In this document: positions 1 to 11,051 of the stretch, piece after piece
How the letters are laid out: each line of letters opens with the position of its first letter
Numbering within the stretch: the first letter of the stretch is position 1
Origin: Exophiala sp. HKRS030
Taxonomy: Eukaryota; Ascomycota; Eurotiomycetes; Chaetothyriales; Herpotrichiellaceae
Direction of reading: 5' to 3'
NCBI GenBank assembly: GCA_023897205.1
Contig: JAHWDD010000008.1
Span: forward strand, 1,736,001 to 1,800,000
DNA length: 64,000 nucleotides
The notes under the pieces: generated by a model
What the model was told of the DNA's origin: nothing
The model's database searches: none
The model's input: the letters and a program-made list of their open reading frames with translations, nothing else
Translations under genes and position numbers: made by a program

Positions 1-426
1 ACAATATCTGCTTGCCTATAATCTACTACAAAGCTCTAATTGAGGTCCTCGTTGTCTCTCTCAGCATTTCTCTCAGATTCTTCGTGTCACAATGGAGAAA
101 GTGCAAATGGAAGATCCACGATGGACCATTACGTATTGTACATAGCTCAGTGAAGCCTCGGAAGACATCGGCATCGACCTCAACCTCGAACCTCAACACT
201 CAACCCTCCGGCCACAGCAAATACCATGTCGAATAATCGTCCTCTGTGCGCACATTGAACTTTGACTACTGTTAGCCAATAGACGCCATCCATGTTGGCC
301 CATCATCAGATCTGTTCTGCTACAGAGCACAGCTAAGACTGCACTCCAATTCATGTCTTCATTCCTGTATGCTTCATTCCATGTTAATCCACTGCCTGTC
401 TCCGTTATGTGCCCTCTTTTTACCTT
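1..426. other. Intergenic, no gene seen
   Basis: Low-complexity fungal intergenic sequence. A 74-codon open frame on the plus strand begins at a TTG and has no recognisable product, so I do not annotate it. The stretch next to 427 is the 3' flank of the Q-rich gene on the minus strand. Confidence 0.5.
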
Positions 427-3028
427 TCAATAGTTCAAGTCGAATTGCCAATTGTTGCTGTCTTGTCCCATCATCAAGCTTGAATTCAGTGCAGGCAATG
501 GCACGGTATTGTATGCTTCAAGCACAAGGTCTGGTTCGCCGATGAAGTCAGTGTTCATATTGGCTTGTTGCGTAATCATGCTTTGCTGCTGCTGAGACTG
601 GTCAAACACCAGTCCCTGGTTTATAATGGCCCAATCCACATCCGTGAAACAGTTTGCATAATTGGTATTGGAGTCGGCAGCAACGAAATCAGTTTGTAGC
701 CCGAATTCCGCTGGACGTATGGAAGCAGGTATATAAGCAGAATTGGTATCGTCGACGTTGTTGACATAACCATCATTGAGGTATTCGAAGCCTCCCATAC
801 TAACATGGACATCTCCGTCCTCCCTTCCTCGAGCCATCTTGTTGGCCAAATCTTGTGTTGCAATGATCCCTCTTGGAAACGGAACTGGTAGGTCATAGCC
901 GCTGTTGCGTCGGAGACCACTGTCTGGAGGCAAAGGATCTTGGGCTTCTCGTCCATGCCAATTCCACTTCTGAGCGTGATACTGAGCAGCTAGAGTTGCT
1001 TTGACCGGCGTTGGAGTGACATAGGCTGGTAGAGAAGAAAGGGACATTGCTTGGTGAGGTGATGAAGTTGGCGGTGTTAGTTGCTGAGCCTGGTTTTGTT
1101 GAAATTGTTGAGTTTGGTTAGATGCCAACACAGTGCAGTTTCCTATCTGAGATTTGGACTGTGGCGTAGGGGTCACATGTTGAATCTGTTGTCGAGCCGC
1201 CAGTCGTCTTTGTATCTGGGCTTGATCAGCCTGACGCTTTCGCATCTGCAATTGCCAGGCATATGCTTGCTGCGCTTGAGCTTGCCGTAAGTAGGCTTGT
1301 TGCTGGTGGGGTTGCTGCTGTCGAGTCTGCAGCATGGTCTCCACTCTGCGTGCATCTTCCATTCTCTCCACCTGTTGAACCTGCTCTGCCTTTTCCGCTT
1401 GGCGTGCTTTGACAGAGTGCAAGATGTGCGAACTGGCCATCGGATCTGGCAGCATGTTCATGGGTTTTGAGAGGGAGCGCCGACTTCCGTCACCACCTTT
1501 GGATTTTGGAGAGATCGATTGCACGTACTCTCGAATATTATCGTAATTTTCTCGCATGGTGGCAAAGTTTGTAGTAACTTTGCGGCTTGCAAGGGATGTA
1601 TTGCGGTTATGACCCTGGTCGGCGCGAGGACGAGGAGCGGCCATTGCACCACGTTGACGTTTCGTCTGCGGTGTTCCTATGGCATCTGGGGATGGCTCCT
1701 GATTACTAGTACATTTTCTCTTGCGTTTGATAGTCTTTGAAACTGGCCCGGACGGGGAAATGGTGCCAGATGCCACATCTGCAGAAGAGTTTGCCAATCC
1801 TCTATCCGGCTGCTTGGATGCTGCACCATCCTGCGCAATTACTGTCATTTCTGAGTTGGAGAGAGTGGTCTGTGTCACAGCATCCTGTCGGTGCTGAAGT
1901 CCGTTATTGGCAGTAGAGCCTGTTGTGGGATATGTGAAGGCATGCAGCTCTTGAAGTCCTAGGAAGTCTTCGGGTTGGGCCCACGGTTGAATCGGATTGC
2001 TAAACACATCATGTGAGGCGTGATCAGAGGAGCCGGCGTCGTTCGGACCCTGATAAAAGCCCAGGGTCGGGGCTACCAGGTTTGGCTGGTGAGACTGTAC
2101 CACAGCCTGTGGGTTGTTATGAGCAGCATCAGTTGTACTGTCGCACACGGCAGTACTTTCCGTGATCATAAGATCACCACTAGCGGTAGTGGCAAGGTTT
2201 ACTTTGGGGTATATGGCCTCGGTCGACACGGTTGGGTCAAGTGCGACGCCGAAAATGGTTTCGATATCGTCCGAACTGAGATTTAATTCTCCTGTTGTCA
2301 TTTTGAGCCATTCGTCAAATTGCGTCGAGTCAAATGATAGAGGATCTGCATTTTCAATGCTTGGGAAGGGGATATTTGCATGAGGGTGATTCAAGTCCAA
2401 GGCGTTTGCGGTGTACATGGTAGGACTTGGGGTGGTCTCGTTTGTAGTGTCATCGCAAGAAGGAGAGCTCGTGACTCTATTGAGCTCAGGAGACGTGTCA
2501 GCTGAAAGAGCCAAGTATTCACCCGTACCACAACTCGACTTTGTTGAGCGACTGGGTGCCTGCGGGACTACCATTTTTGGCGTAGAGATCGGAGTTTTGG
2601 GATCATTTGTGCCCGTGGAGGGACTGACGGATTGTTCGGTTGTAGGAGGCGTCGGAGCTCGTAGATCCTGTTCAGTTCTTGGAGATTGGTCGACCTAGGT
2701 GTCATTAGCAATTTGGACTTGAGAAATGCAGACGATCGATTACAAAGTGATCATGTGAAGAGTCCGCGGCATCCGGCAGGGACAAAAGACGGTCGTGATC
2801 AATGAGATCCTCGAAATTCTCACCCATTGGCTCAGAAACAGGGTCAAACGCCGTGAAGGCATCATCAAAGAAGCAGTTGTCGGCCAGATGGGGCAGAAGA
2901 TTCTCTTGACTGTTATATCTCGGCAGCATGATATCTGGGGATATGACAGGTGTCTCTTGAGTCGCAGCGCTGAAGTTCCCGGCGTATTGGTCACCAGGCT
3001 GAATTTGCACCTCATCAGTCTGGTCCAT
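427..3028 (-). CDS. Glutamine-rich putative nuclear protein
   Basis: Unrecognised protein of about 850 residues from two exons, 3028-2744 and 2694-427. The 49-bp intron (2743-2695) starts GTAATC, carries the branch site GCTAATGAC and ends CACCTAG. The splice is phase 0 and joins an acidic N-terminus to a long low-complexity body. ATG 3028 is the first in-frame methionine; the frame stays open further upstream only to a GTG. Visible features are a basic patch (TIKRKRKC) that could be a nuclear localisation signal, a central Gln/Arg-rich helical stretch with many QQ and QAQ runs, and a C-terminus rich in Asn, Gln and acidic residues. I see no zinc cluster, bZIP or homeodomain. Inference: a transcriptional co-regulator or activator-like protein. 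The function is not established. Confidence 0.7.
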
Positions 3029-4116
3029 GTCTTCAGACTCGTTTTGCAAGCTTCTCACGCTGTTAGATTGCGACCTGAGGCGAGGATAGTCAGAGAAAAT
3101 GTACTCCAGTTTGAAGTATTTGTGTATGACTCGTCGGACGACTGGATTGTCAAGGAATCGCACTCATCAGCGTTATGGCTGTAGCACCGATCTGTTTGAA
3201 GAACATCGAGGGCGGAGAGAAATATGAAAGACCCTGGGAGGAACATGAGTCGGCGGATCCCAGCCGCGTTCATTTTGGTTGAAGAGTGAATAGTGAATGA
3301 GCAATATTCTCCTTTTGAAGCATGAAAACAATACCAGCCTCTCGCTATTGGTGTCTGCCACACCGGGTTGGGCAGAAGCAACCTCATCTCAGTGAATATC
3401 GTCTCAAAAGGGATTGGCTCCACGACTCGCGCGGCTGCCCTGTGACGAGTTCTGATTCCTCCAGACTTAGACTAGGTCATCTGCTCCGAACCACTCAGTA
3501 GAGCAACAGAATAGTGACACTTCCTGACAGTTGTATGAGAGTCGTCTTGATTTCTGCGTAATAGTCATGGTTATGGATTTTGAATTCACTCACGTTTGGA
3601 GCGCGTTTTCCGAACCCTCGCGGAAGGCGCGTCACAAACCAATTATCATGCCGTTGATACACAAACGAATGCTGGGCAGAGAATGTTAAAGGTCTCATTA
3701 TCTTGAACCTTCAGGAGAAAGGCTTGAAAGGAGTCTCCTTGCGCTTTTCATCGCTGTTACCATTGCCTGGCTCGTTGGGCTTCTGTCCGACGATAAGACT
3801 AACGGTCATTTCTCCCTCGGTTGTGAAGGTCATTAGAAAAGCGGAAACACTGTCGCGCCGTTGCGCAGGCCTTCTACATGTCTGATTTTGACATGCAAGT
3901 CCTAACCAAGTTGTTGAAGACATTGAAAAGTGTCGAGCGAGTGAAGTGGACATTTAGATTTTCGACATGACAGTCTTGGCTGTTCAGATATCACGTGATA
4001 TCTAGCCTACCAGGCGAGGCAGAAACGCAAATAGCACAGATGCTGAGTTGTAAATGTCTTGATGCACATTCCTATGTTCAGAGAACAGCCTGGTATCTAT
4101 CACAGAATTGGCCGTT
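3029..4116. other. Intergenic between Q-rich gene and IDO
   Basis: This is the upstream flank of the Q-rich gene and the 3' flank of the dioxygenase, both on the minus strand. Open frames here (the longest about 122 codons on the minus strand) begin at GTG and show no motif. No gene is supported. Confidence 0.45.
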
Positions 4117-5672
4117 TCAATATGAACATAATCCCCCGGCGTTGTCCTCCATATTCCAAGACCCAGCTAATCCAACGATATGCGGCTCGTCTGAATCCAG
4201 TTCAGCGGCATTGATTCTGCTTTCTGAGGCAATCTCTTGGTCGGCTTCAGTACGTCGACCACCCATGAGCAGCCTTCGGGCCCATTCATCAATAGCGGGT
4301 TCTCCGGTCTCATCTCTAGCCTGCTTCAGGAAAGGAATAAGAGCAGTGCCACCAGTGCCTCTCATTTTCTTCTTCTTCTGGGTGCTATCCTGTGGTCTGT
4401 CATACTGGATCGATGCGATCCCTTGTCCTCTTCTGGGTGCGAGCTCAGGACTGCCCTCTCCTCGATTTCGGCTCATGCTGCGAGATTCTCTGCTCTTAAC
4501 AATGATATATCTTGACACCATTTGAATGTGTTTGTCTCGCAGCGAGCGTAGCATAGCTAGACACGCATCGTACGCGATAGTCAATTCTCGCCTCGTCCTG
4601 TGGTTTTCAACATATTCTCGAATGTTCGCAACTCCTTCGACCGCTTGTAAGAACCGTCTATGAGGCCCAGGCATGTACTGTCTCATATCGTGAATAAAAC
4701 TGTGTCTCGGTTTAGGAGCGGCTCCGGGCTCTGCTTCGGATTCAGAGGTAGTGTCGTCCTTTTTCGATCCCGTTGGTCGGTGCTCAACACCCAAAACAAC
4801 GTCGAAGAATTGGATCATGCTACTCTGCGCATTTGAACCTCCTCCATATTGCCTCCAAGTGGCGTTTCTAGTTCCGTCGTCGTAGAACACACCTTTGGGC
4901 AGACCGGCGTCTTTCATATTCTTACTTCCTGCTAGAAACGGTCGTATCCGGTGGTAGAAGACGTGTGGGTCGCAACTCTCGTACATTCTCAGAAGAAGTG
5001 TGCCAAGTTCGTCTAGGGTTTGAGCAAATGACTGCAAACAGCTGGTGACGGTATCCAGGTCATCGTTTCGCGCAGCCTGAATGGCCTCAAGCATGATGGG
5101 TATGCATGGTCCTCCCTTGGCCTCCATGGCGACGCTGACTAGGTAAAACCATTGTTCGTCCAGTGAACCGGTAAAGGTGTGGAGGGCGGACAGATTGTCA
5201 AGAACGAGATCGTCGGAAAAGAAGATAGGCTTGAAATTCCACAGACATAAACCCGCATAGGTAGGTACTGGGGGTAATTCAAGATGGTCGCAGATTTGAA
5301 GTAAGGGGTACGTTATTGACGGAGGCAACCGCTAGAATCGTGTCAGTGCTGTTGGACTAAGGACTGGAAACAGAGACGGACCTCAGATGGTTTCTCTCCA
5401 CCCCAAATATATCCATTGGCAAAGAAGGTGAGGATGCAATATGCCCGCCGCCACTCGGCTTCAGTCTCCAAATGTACCGCCGGAATGATGGGTAACCTGT
5501 CGATCAATGTCCGTAACCTTTTTGACAGTAGCAGAGACTGGAAGTTGTTCATGATGCGTTCCCAGCGATCGTATACGGGATGTGGAAGACATTGCAGCGG
5601 TAGTTCGGTTGGCAAAAAGCCTCGTTCTGGCGACACACCGTAGTCTTGTGGTCGAGGCACAGGGGGCAGCAT
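4117..5672 (-). CDS. Indoleamine 2,3-dioxygenase (BNA2 type)
   Basis: Haem dioxygenase that opens the indole ring of tryptophan to N-formylkynurenine, the first step of the kynurenine/de novo NAD pathway. It is cytosolic and about 501 residues. Exon 1 is 5672-5382 and exon 2 is 5331-4117. The 50-bp intron begins GTCCGT and ends TTCTAG, and the splice gives the family sequence KPSE-RLPPSIT. Family hallmarks are YIWGGEKPSE near residue 93, YAGLCLWNF, GSLDEQWFYLVSVAMEAKG, a GGGSNAQSSMIQFFDVVLG block, HDMRQYMPGPHRRFL, and RDKHIQMVSRYI, whose His is the expected proximal haem ligand. A Ser/Glu-rich insert lies between the last catalytic blocks, and the C-terminal tail is longer than in animal IDO. 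The frame is intact. The gene ends about 1 kb from the Q-rich gene, on the same strand. Confidence 0.93.
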
Positions 5673-6954
5673 CTTGTCTTAGTTTAGATGGATGTAAACG
5701 TGCCCGACAACAAAGTCCGGGACGTGTGGCGAATACCGTGTGCAAGGCTGAGAAAGCCTGTTGAAGTTAAACGACGGGAAGAAGGTTGGTCGCCACTTCA
5801 GAAAGGAGGACAAAAGGAAGACCGTGCTTGTAATCTTAATTTTGATGGATATTGAATAGGAATATGCAGTATAGATGGTGAAATCAAGTCCTTATGGATT
5901 GGTCATCACTGGAAGGATAATAGTGAGAGTAAGGAAGAAGCAGGATGAGAGATTCAGTAGGTGTCAAGGTAACCAGATGTAAGGGTTAGGTCAAAGAGAG
6001 TAATCCGACGATGAGATGGACATAAGGAAATTCCGGAGGACAGGACTCGGCAGGCGGATTGCTTGATGTGAATTGTCATCTGCCTCGATTCAAGAAAAAA
6101 CTCGAAGGGATGGGCCACGATGGGCCACGATGGGCTCAACGGGTCTAGCCGGCCTCGGAGGAGAAAAGCATGTTCTTTTTTTCTCTCGAGGACTAGCCAC
6201 CCGAATTTCGCAGTGGAATGTGAAGATAGTTCCACGGTACACCAACTACGCACATCTAAACGACAGGGAAATATGTTGTATAGCTATTATACCTTGACTT
6301 TTCGATACTATCATGGCTCTTGATGTAATGTTGAGACGGGTCTAATGATGAAATCGCTGGGCTCGCTGAGAGGATGGGTGATTATGAAATGGATCAAGGC
6401 ACACAAAAACATTGCCCCTCATCTATCACCACTAATTGGTGCCACCGGGCCCGAGTAAATGAGGTCCAGCCCACAGGTCGCCAGGCGAGAAGGATATAAG
6501 ATGCCGTAGGTACTAATGTCAATATCATTATTCATGTCAACTACAGTAGGATAATGCACATTGTAGATCGATCTGAATTACCCTGCCAGAGAACCTGCGT
6601 GACCTGCCCAGCGTTGCCCATCTGCACAGTACCTGCCAATACTGCCACTGCCGCCATTGGCCCCTGGCCGCACCTGCCGCAATGGATGACAAGTATGACA
6701 CACAGGACTGGCAGGAGCCATCGTGGTCATCGGCTCGTGGGTACTACGGATAGTTAGTTAACCCAGTAGCCTTATTAGGCCGGGAACAAAGGCTAGCCGA
6801 CTCCCGAAAGCCCGAAGCCCCTCGGACATCAAAATTCAAGGTTCAAGGGCCACGAAGGGCCAACGGATGAGGAATCCCGCTTCCCCGCTGCAGCCACGTG
6901 ACTCAGGGCGTCTTCCACGGTCAGGCACGGTCAGCCCACCGTCTGCCTCGGGCT
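5673..6954. other. Intergenic: IDO upstream region and 3' flank of the regulator
   Basis: About 1.3 kb with no credible gene. It contains a short direct duplication, GATGGGCCAC twice at 6111-6130, and a C-rich patch at 6600-6680. The IDO promoter must lie at the left end. I see no clear TATA element. Confidence 0.5.
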
Positions 6955-8825
6955 TCATCCCCATTTACAATATGGCCCATGTGTAGACCCAACATACAAT
7001 GAGTCTTGGTATCCATGAATCCATTCTTTGAGCTCTTCCGAGATATCATGATGGCTCTTCTTCAGATCCCAGAAGTCCCTAGGAAGAGAAGAGGGTACTC
7101 CAGTATCAACTTCCACAATTCCGGCTCGAAGGGCAATATCCAGTCGTCTCGCCAGTGGCCATCGTCGTCCACACATATTGACTCCATGCATCAAAGTATC
7201 AAACATGGGTTCGCGGCTCTGCTCCAGGTACTTGTACAGGATAAGTTTGAATCTGGCCGCAATGAAGAGAAACATGCTCAGGAATGGCGTATTGAGCTCG
7301 GCGTCCACGTCGCTGATGCTTCGCACTGCCGCCACTAGGTCTTCGCATGCTTGGACACTGCGACGAAGCGGGATCTCACTGCTTGGCGATCCATCCAGTC
7401 GTAGAACCCGTTGGTACAGCACAATCACGGCCGCTGGAGACAGCACGCTTGTATGCGTGAGATTAGGGTCAAAATCGATCAGGCCGTTCGCCAGCAACGT
7501 GTAACTGGTATTGGGATGGGCACTGACATAGCTCATCAAATTGTTGTAGATCTCATCGCACGTGCTGAGTGCCACATCCTCCCGGTTGTCATATCGCCCT
7601 CTTTCATGCTCGTGAATGAAAGAGTGTAATGGTTGAAGTGCAATGGCGGCAAGATGCACGTGGCTGCGAAAACTATCCTTGAGGTCCGGTGTGCTGATAT
7701 AGGCTATACTGGAGAGGTGGTCTACCAGAGCCGCCGAAACATCACGCCATGAAACTCCCAACGTCGACACTGCATCGATTGCCAGGGTCACCCAAGTCAG
7801 GGGGATAGCACGCTCCTCTCCTGCATTACTACCCGCTGCCGGAGGTCCAACTTGGGCAGGACTTTGCACCGCCATTTGATTCAAGAGCTTGCGAAACAGT
7901 CCAATGTTTTCACACATGCGTCGACAAACCGACAATAGGCTGAACGTGCTTTGGATATTATCCGATCCGCAGTCGAGGATGGCCACGATCAGGAGTGCCT
8001 GCAAAGAGCTTAGCGAAGCTTTCGACAACGCCTCAGTCAGCACTTGGGATCGAAGATGTTGCGACAACCGATGTCGACCATGATAGCCCAGGCAAATGGC
8101 TTGACTGGAATATGCCACTTGTAAAGCAATTACCGCCTTCAACACAATGTCATCAATGTGGGTCAGTGGCGTAGGCAATGCTTCAAGAGCACTTTGAACA
8201 TGCTGCCGGCTCAAGATGGGCAACCAGAGGTGAGTCTCTTTGAAATGCTGGTCCACTAGGCTGTACAAATATTCTCGTGGGAAGGTCATCAGATCCCTGA
8301 CTGCATCTTCAGACTCGGTAAGTACTTTCTGTCGGACAGGGCCAGGCGTGAACGGCGTTGGTGTGTTATCAGTCACATTCTGCGTTGGGCCTGTGTATAT
8401 CTGTCCAGGCACATCTAATATCACCGGCGATGATTCTATGGCTCTCGTAGAGCCCTCCACATGACTAGACGAAGGTGTACTCGCACTCTCCCTCAGCGTC
8501 GTCACCTCCCTTTCCAGAGATTCTTGGACCAGCAGTAACATCAGCGAGGAATCCCGAACCCACCCAAAGACATTCAACGGAGAGTGACATACCAAGCCTC
8601 GCTTCAAGTTCCGACACATATCCAGCACGTAGACCTCGTTTCTTGGGCTTTGCCACATACTGGCAACTGACCTTTGCCTTTACACAAAACCCACACCGAG
8701 GTAGGATGCGATCACATTTCGTTTTCCTCTGTCTGCACAGGTAGCAACTGCACAGTGCAAAAATCCGTGTTAGCCCAAAATATCCCGTTGTAATCCAAAC
8801 ACGAGATGCTAGGCGACATGTTCAT
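6955..8825 (-). CDS. Zn(II)2Cys6 fungal transcription factor
   Basis: Predicted nuclear regulator of about 581 residues in three exons: 8825-8803, 8747-8593 and 8522-6955. The zinc cluster reads CYLCRQRKTKCDR followed by LPRCGFC and a final Cys, which is the C-x2-C-x6-C ... C-x2-C-x6-C pattern encoded at 8746-8675. It is followed by the basic linker KPKKRG and a short heptad-like segment (SELEARLESLEREV) formed across the 70-bp second intron (GTATGT...CCAAG). The rest is a fungal-specific middle homology region with LWLPILSR and a long helical body. The first exon (MNMSPSIS) is inferred from a 55-bp intron with GCTAAC branch and TGTGCAG end, so the true start is less certain. It is divergent from the polyol dehydrogenase at 9661, a layout often seen for pathway-specific regulators. 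The target pathway is unknown. Confidence 0.85.
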
Positions 8826-9660
8826 CTCACACTGTATTACTGGTGCCTTCCACGGCCGACTCGTCCGAAGTCTGACTTCGCATTCCCGCGTCTCACAGCC
8901 AGTGCTAAGTCTCTCGAGATAGAAAGATTCTAGAAGTCGAAAGCTAACCAGGACGGCGAGACTCGCAAATAATGATCCAGTTTTGACTCTGTGAACTACA
9001 TCTCGGGCACAAGGGCCCGAAGACGATGTGACGGCGGGACATGGCCCGATAGAATTTCTCCAGCTTCGCCTTGTACCTACGGAGTAGGTTAGGGGCGAAG
9101 TCTATTGCCGATTCAATAGTGGATCTACATGTTTACTTACAGGCCGATCCAATAATGGATGTTTGGACTTTATGTTGTGCTGATCCGTTCCGTACTTCCG
9201 TGGAGCTTAGACATGACGATCTTGGACCGTCGTGGACCGTCTATGGTCAAAGCACCAAAAGAACCGATCGATTCTGCGGAGAAAGGACCAGCAAACATGA
9301 TAATTCGTGTATTCAAGCGAAACCCCCAATGACAATGTGACCGTGTGTCAATTGGAGACGTCTTTTGCAGAGCGGGGTGTGCAGGCCACACGTGGCACGA
9401 GCAGGGGAGGAAGATAGAGAGACCTTGTGTGACTGACATCCAGATGGATAAAAGATGTGCTGAACGACATCGCTATAAAAGAGTGGCTTGAATCTTCTTG
9501 AAATTCACAGAGGCTCAATTTGGACATGCCACTCGACCTTTTGCAGACGAGAACAATCTCCGACAACACGAATGCTTAAAGGTCCCAATGAACAGTAAGC
9601 CGTTGAAAAGCATATCTTGAACCTACAGACCAACCGTCATCCCACTTTGCAAACCCAGAT
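8826..9660. promoter_or_regulatory. Shared divergent promoter, regulator / polyol dehydrogenase
   Basis: About 835 bp between two divergent starts. TATAAAA lies at 9474-9480, 181 bp before the dehydrogenase ATG. One perfect copy of the dispersed 9-mer TACGGAGTA is at 9078-9086. No open frame of note. Confidence 0.5.
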
Positions 9661-10892
9661 ATGTCCATGGCAAACCCATCGATATTCCTCTACGGGCCCG
9701 GTGATGCAAGGCTCGAAAACCAACCTGAGCCGCGCATCACGGACCCCAGCGACGTGATCGTCAGGATCAAGTACGTCGGCGTGTGCGGAAGCGATGCAAG
9801 TATCCCCCCTGTTCTTACACAGACGCTACGCCAGGCCCAACTATACACAAAACCTCTACTACCACGGTAAGCGAGATGAAATGAACGAACACTAACACGA
9901 AAAGCGAGGGATATACAGGTCCACTTCTGGCAACACGGCGGCATCAACAACAAGAACGTCAGTCCAACCTCACCACTCGTCATGGGCCACGAAGCATCCG
10001 GGACAATCCACGCGGTCGGCCCGGCCATCACCCACCTGCGCCCAGGGGACAACGTCGCGATCGAACCTGGCCGGCCATGCCGGATCTGCACTCGCTGCAA
10101 GGAAGGCTTGTACAACCTATGCATCAGCATGAAATTCGCCGCCTGCCCGCCGGACACACAGGGCTGTCTGGCCAAGTACTTCAAGACCGCGGGCGATTTC
10201 TGCTACAATTTGCCCTTCGGGGTGAGTCTGCAGGAGGGCGTGCTGGCGGAGCCGTTGGCCGTCGCGGCGCATGCGGTGCGAATGGTCAATGTGAGGCACG
10301 GGCAGAGCGTCGTAGTGTTTGGATCAGGCACGATTGGGCTCCTGTGTGGGGCGATGGCGAGGTTGTTTGGCGCGAAGAAGGTCATCATGGTCGATTTATT
10401 GCAGCGGAAACTCGATTTCGCTTCGCGGTTCATACCAGGCGTCGTTGGCACCGTGGTGCCGGAGCAGGGGGTGTCGGTGGAGGAGAGCGCGGCGAGGATG
10501 GTGCACAGGTTTGAGCTGGGACTGGGTGCAGATGCGGTGATTGAGGCGTCTGGCGCCGAGAGTTCGATTCAGACAGCGGTCCATGTGCTGAGGCCTGGAG
10601 GGTCGTGTGTGCAGACGGGGTTGGGCAAGGCTGTGGTGAATTTTCCTATCTTGGCTATGAGTGAGAAGGAGCTGCACATGCATGGGGCGTTTCGATATGG
10701 CCCGGGGATTATCAGGTTGCGATGGATGTACTTGAGGCGGGTAGCATTCCAGTGAAAAGCCTCATTTCGAATATCTTTGAGTTTGAACGCGCGACGGAAG
10801 CTTGGGAGGCGACACGGCAAGGTAGCGGGATCAAAAACATGATTCGTGGTTACGGATATAGAGAGTCGAGTTCTAGCCGGTCAGCATTATAG
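9661..10892 (+). CDS. Zinc polyol dehydrogenase (xylitol/sorbitol type), frame slip near 3' end
   Basis: Medium-chain NAD-dependent dehydrogenase that would oxidise xylitol or sorbitol to the ketose; about 369 residues if the slip is corrected. Exon 1 is 9661-9795 and exon 2 starts at 9919. Evidence: VGVCGSD with the catalytic zinc Cys, then VHFW, MGHEASGTI (zinc His and Glu), the structural zinc lobe CRICTRCKEGLYNLC, MKFAACPP as in fungal xylitol dehydrogenases, a VFGSGTIGLLCG Rossmann motif, and MVDL ending in the NAD-selecting Asp. At 10699-10707 the frame stops matching the family after GAFRYGPG. Adding one G to the GGGG run restores DYQVAMDVLEAGSIPVKSL and an end at TAG 10890-10892. Without that the frame ends early, at 10755. 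Junction 1 is either a GC-AG intron (GCAAGT...ACAG, 123 bp) or a GT-AG alternative adding six residues. Confidence 0.88.
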
Positions 10893-11051
10893 CGCCAGGT
10901 GACACAAGATGACCATGTGAGTGTAGACGGATCCATGAGATAGAACACAACAGCTTTGCATGACATAACTACCTCCAAGATTATCTGCTCATCTTTGTTC
11001 ATAGCCATATATATACAATTTTGGAAAAGACATTATTGAGCACAAGAGCTC

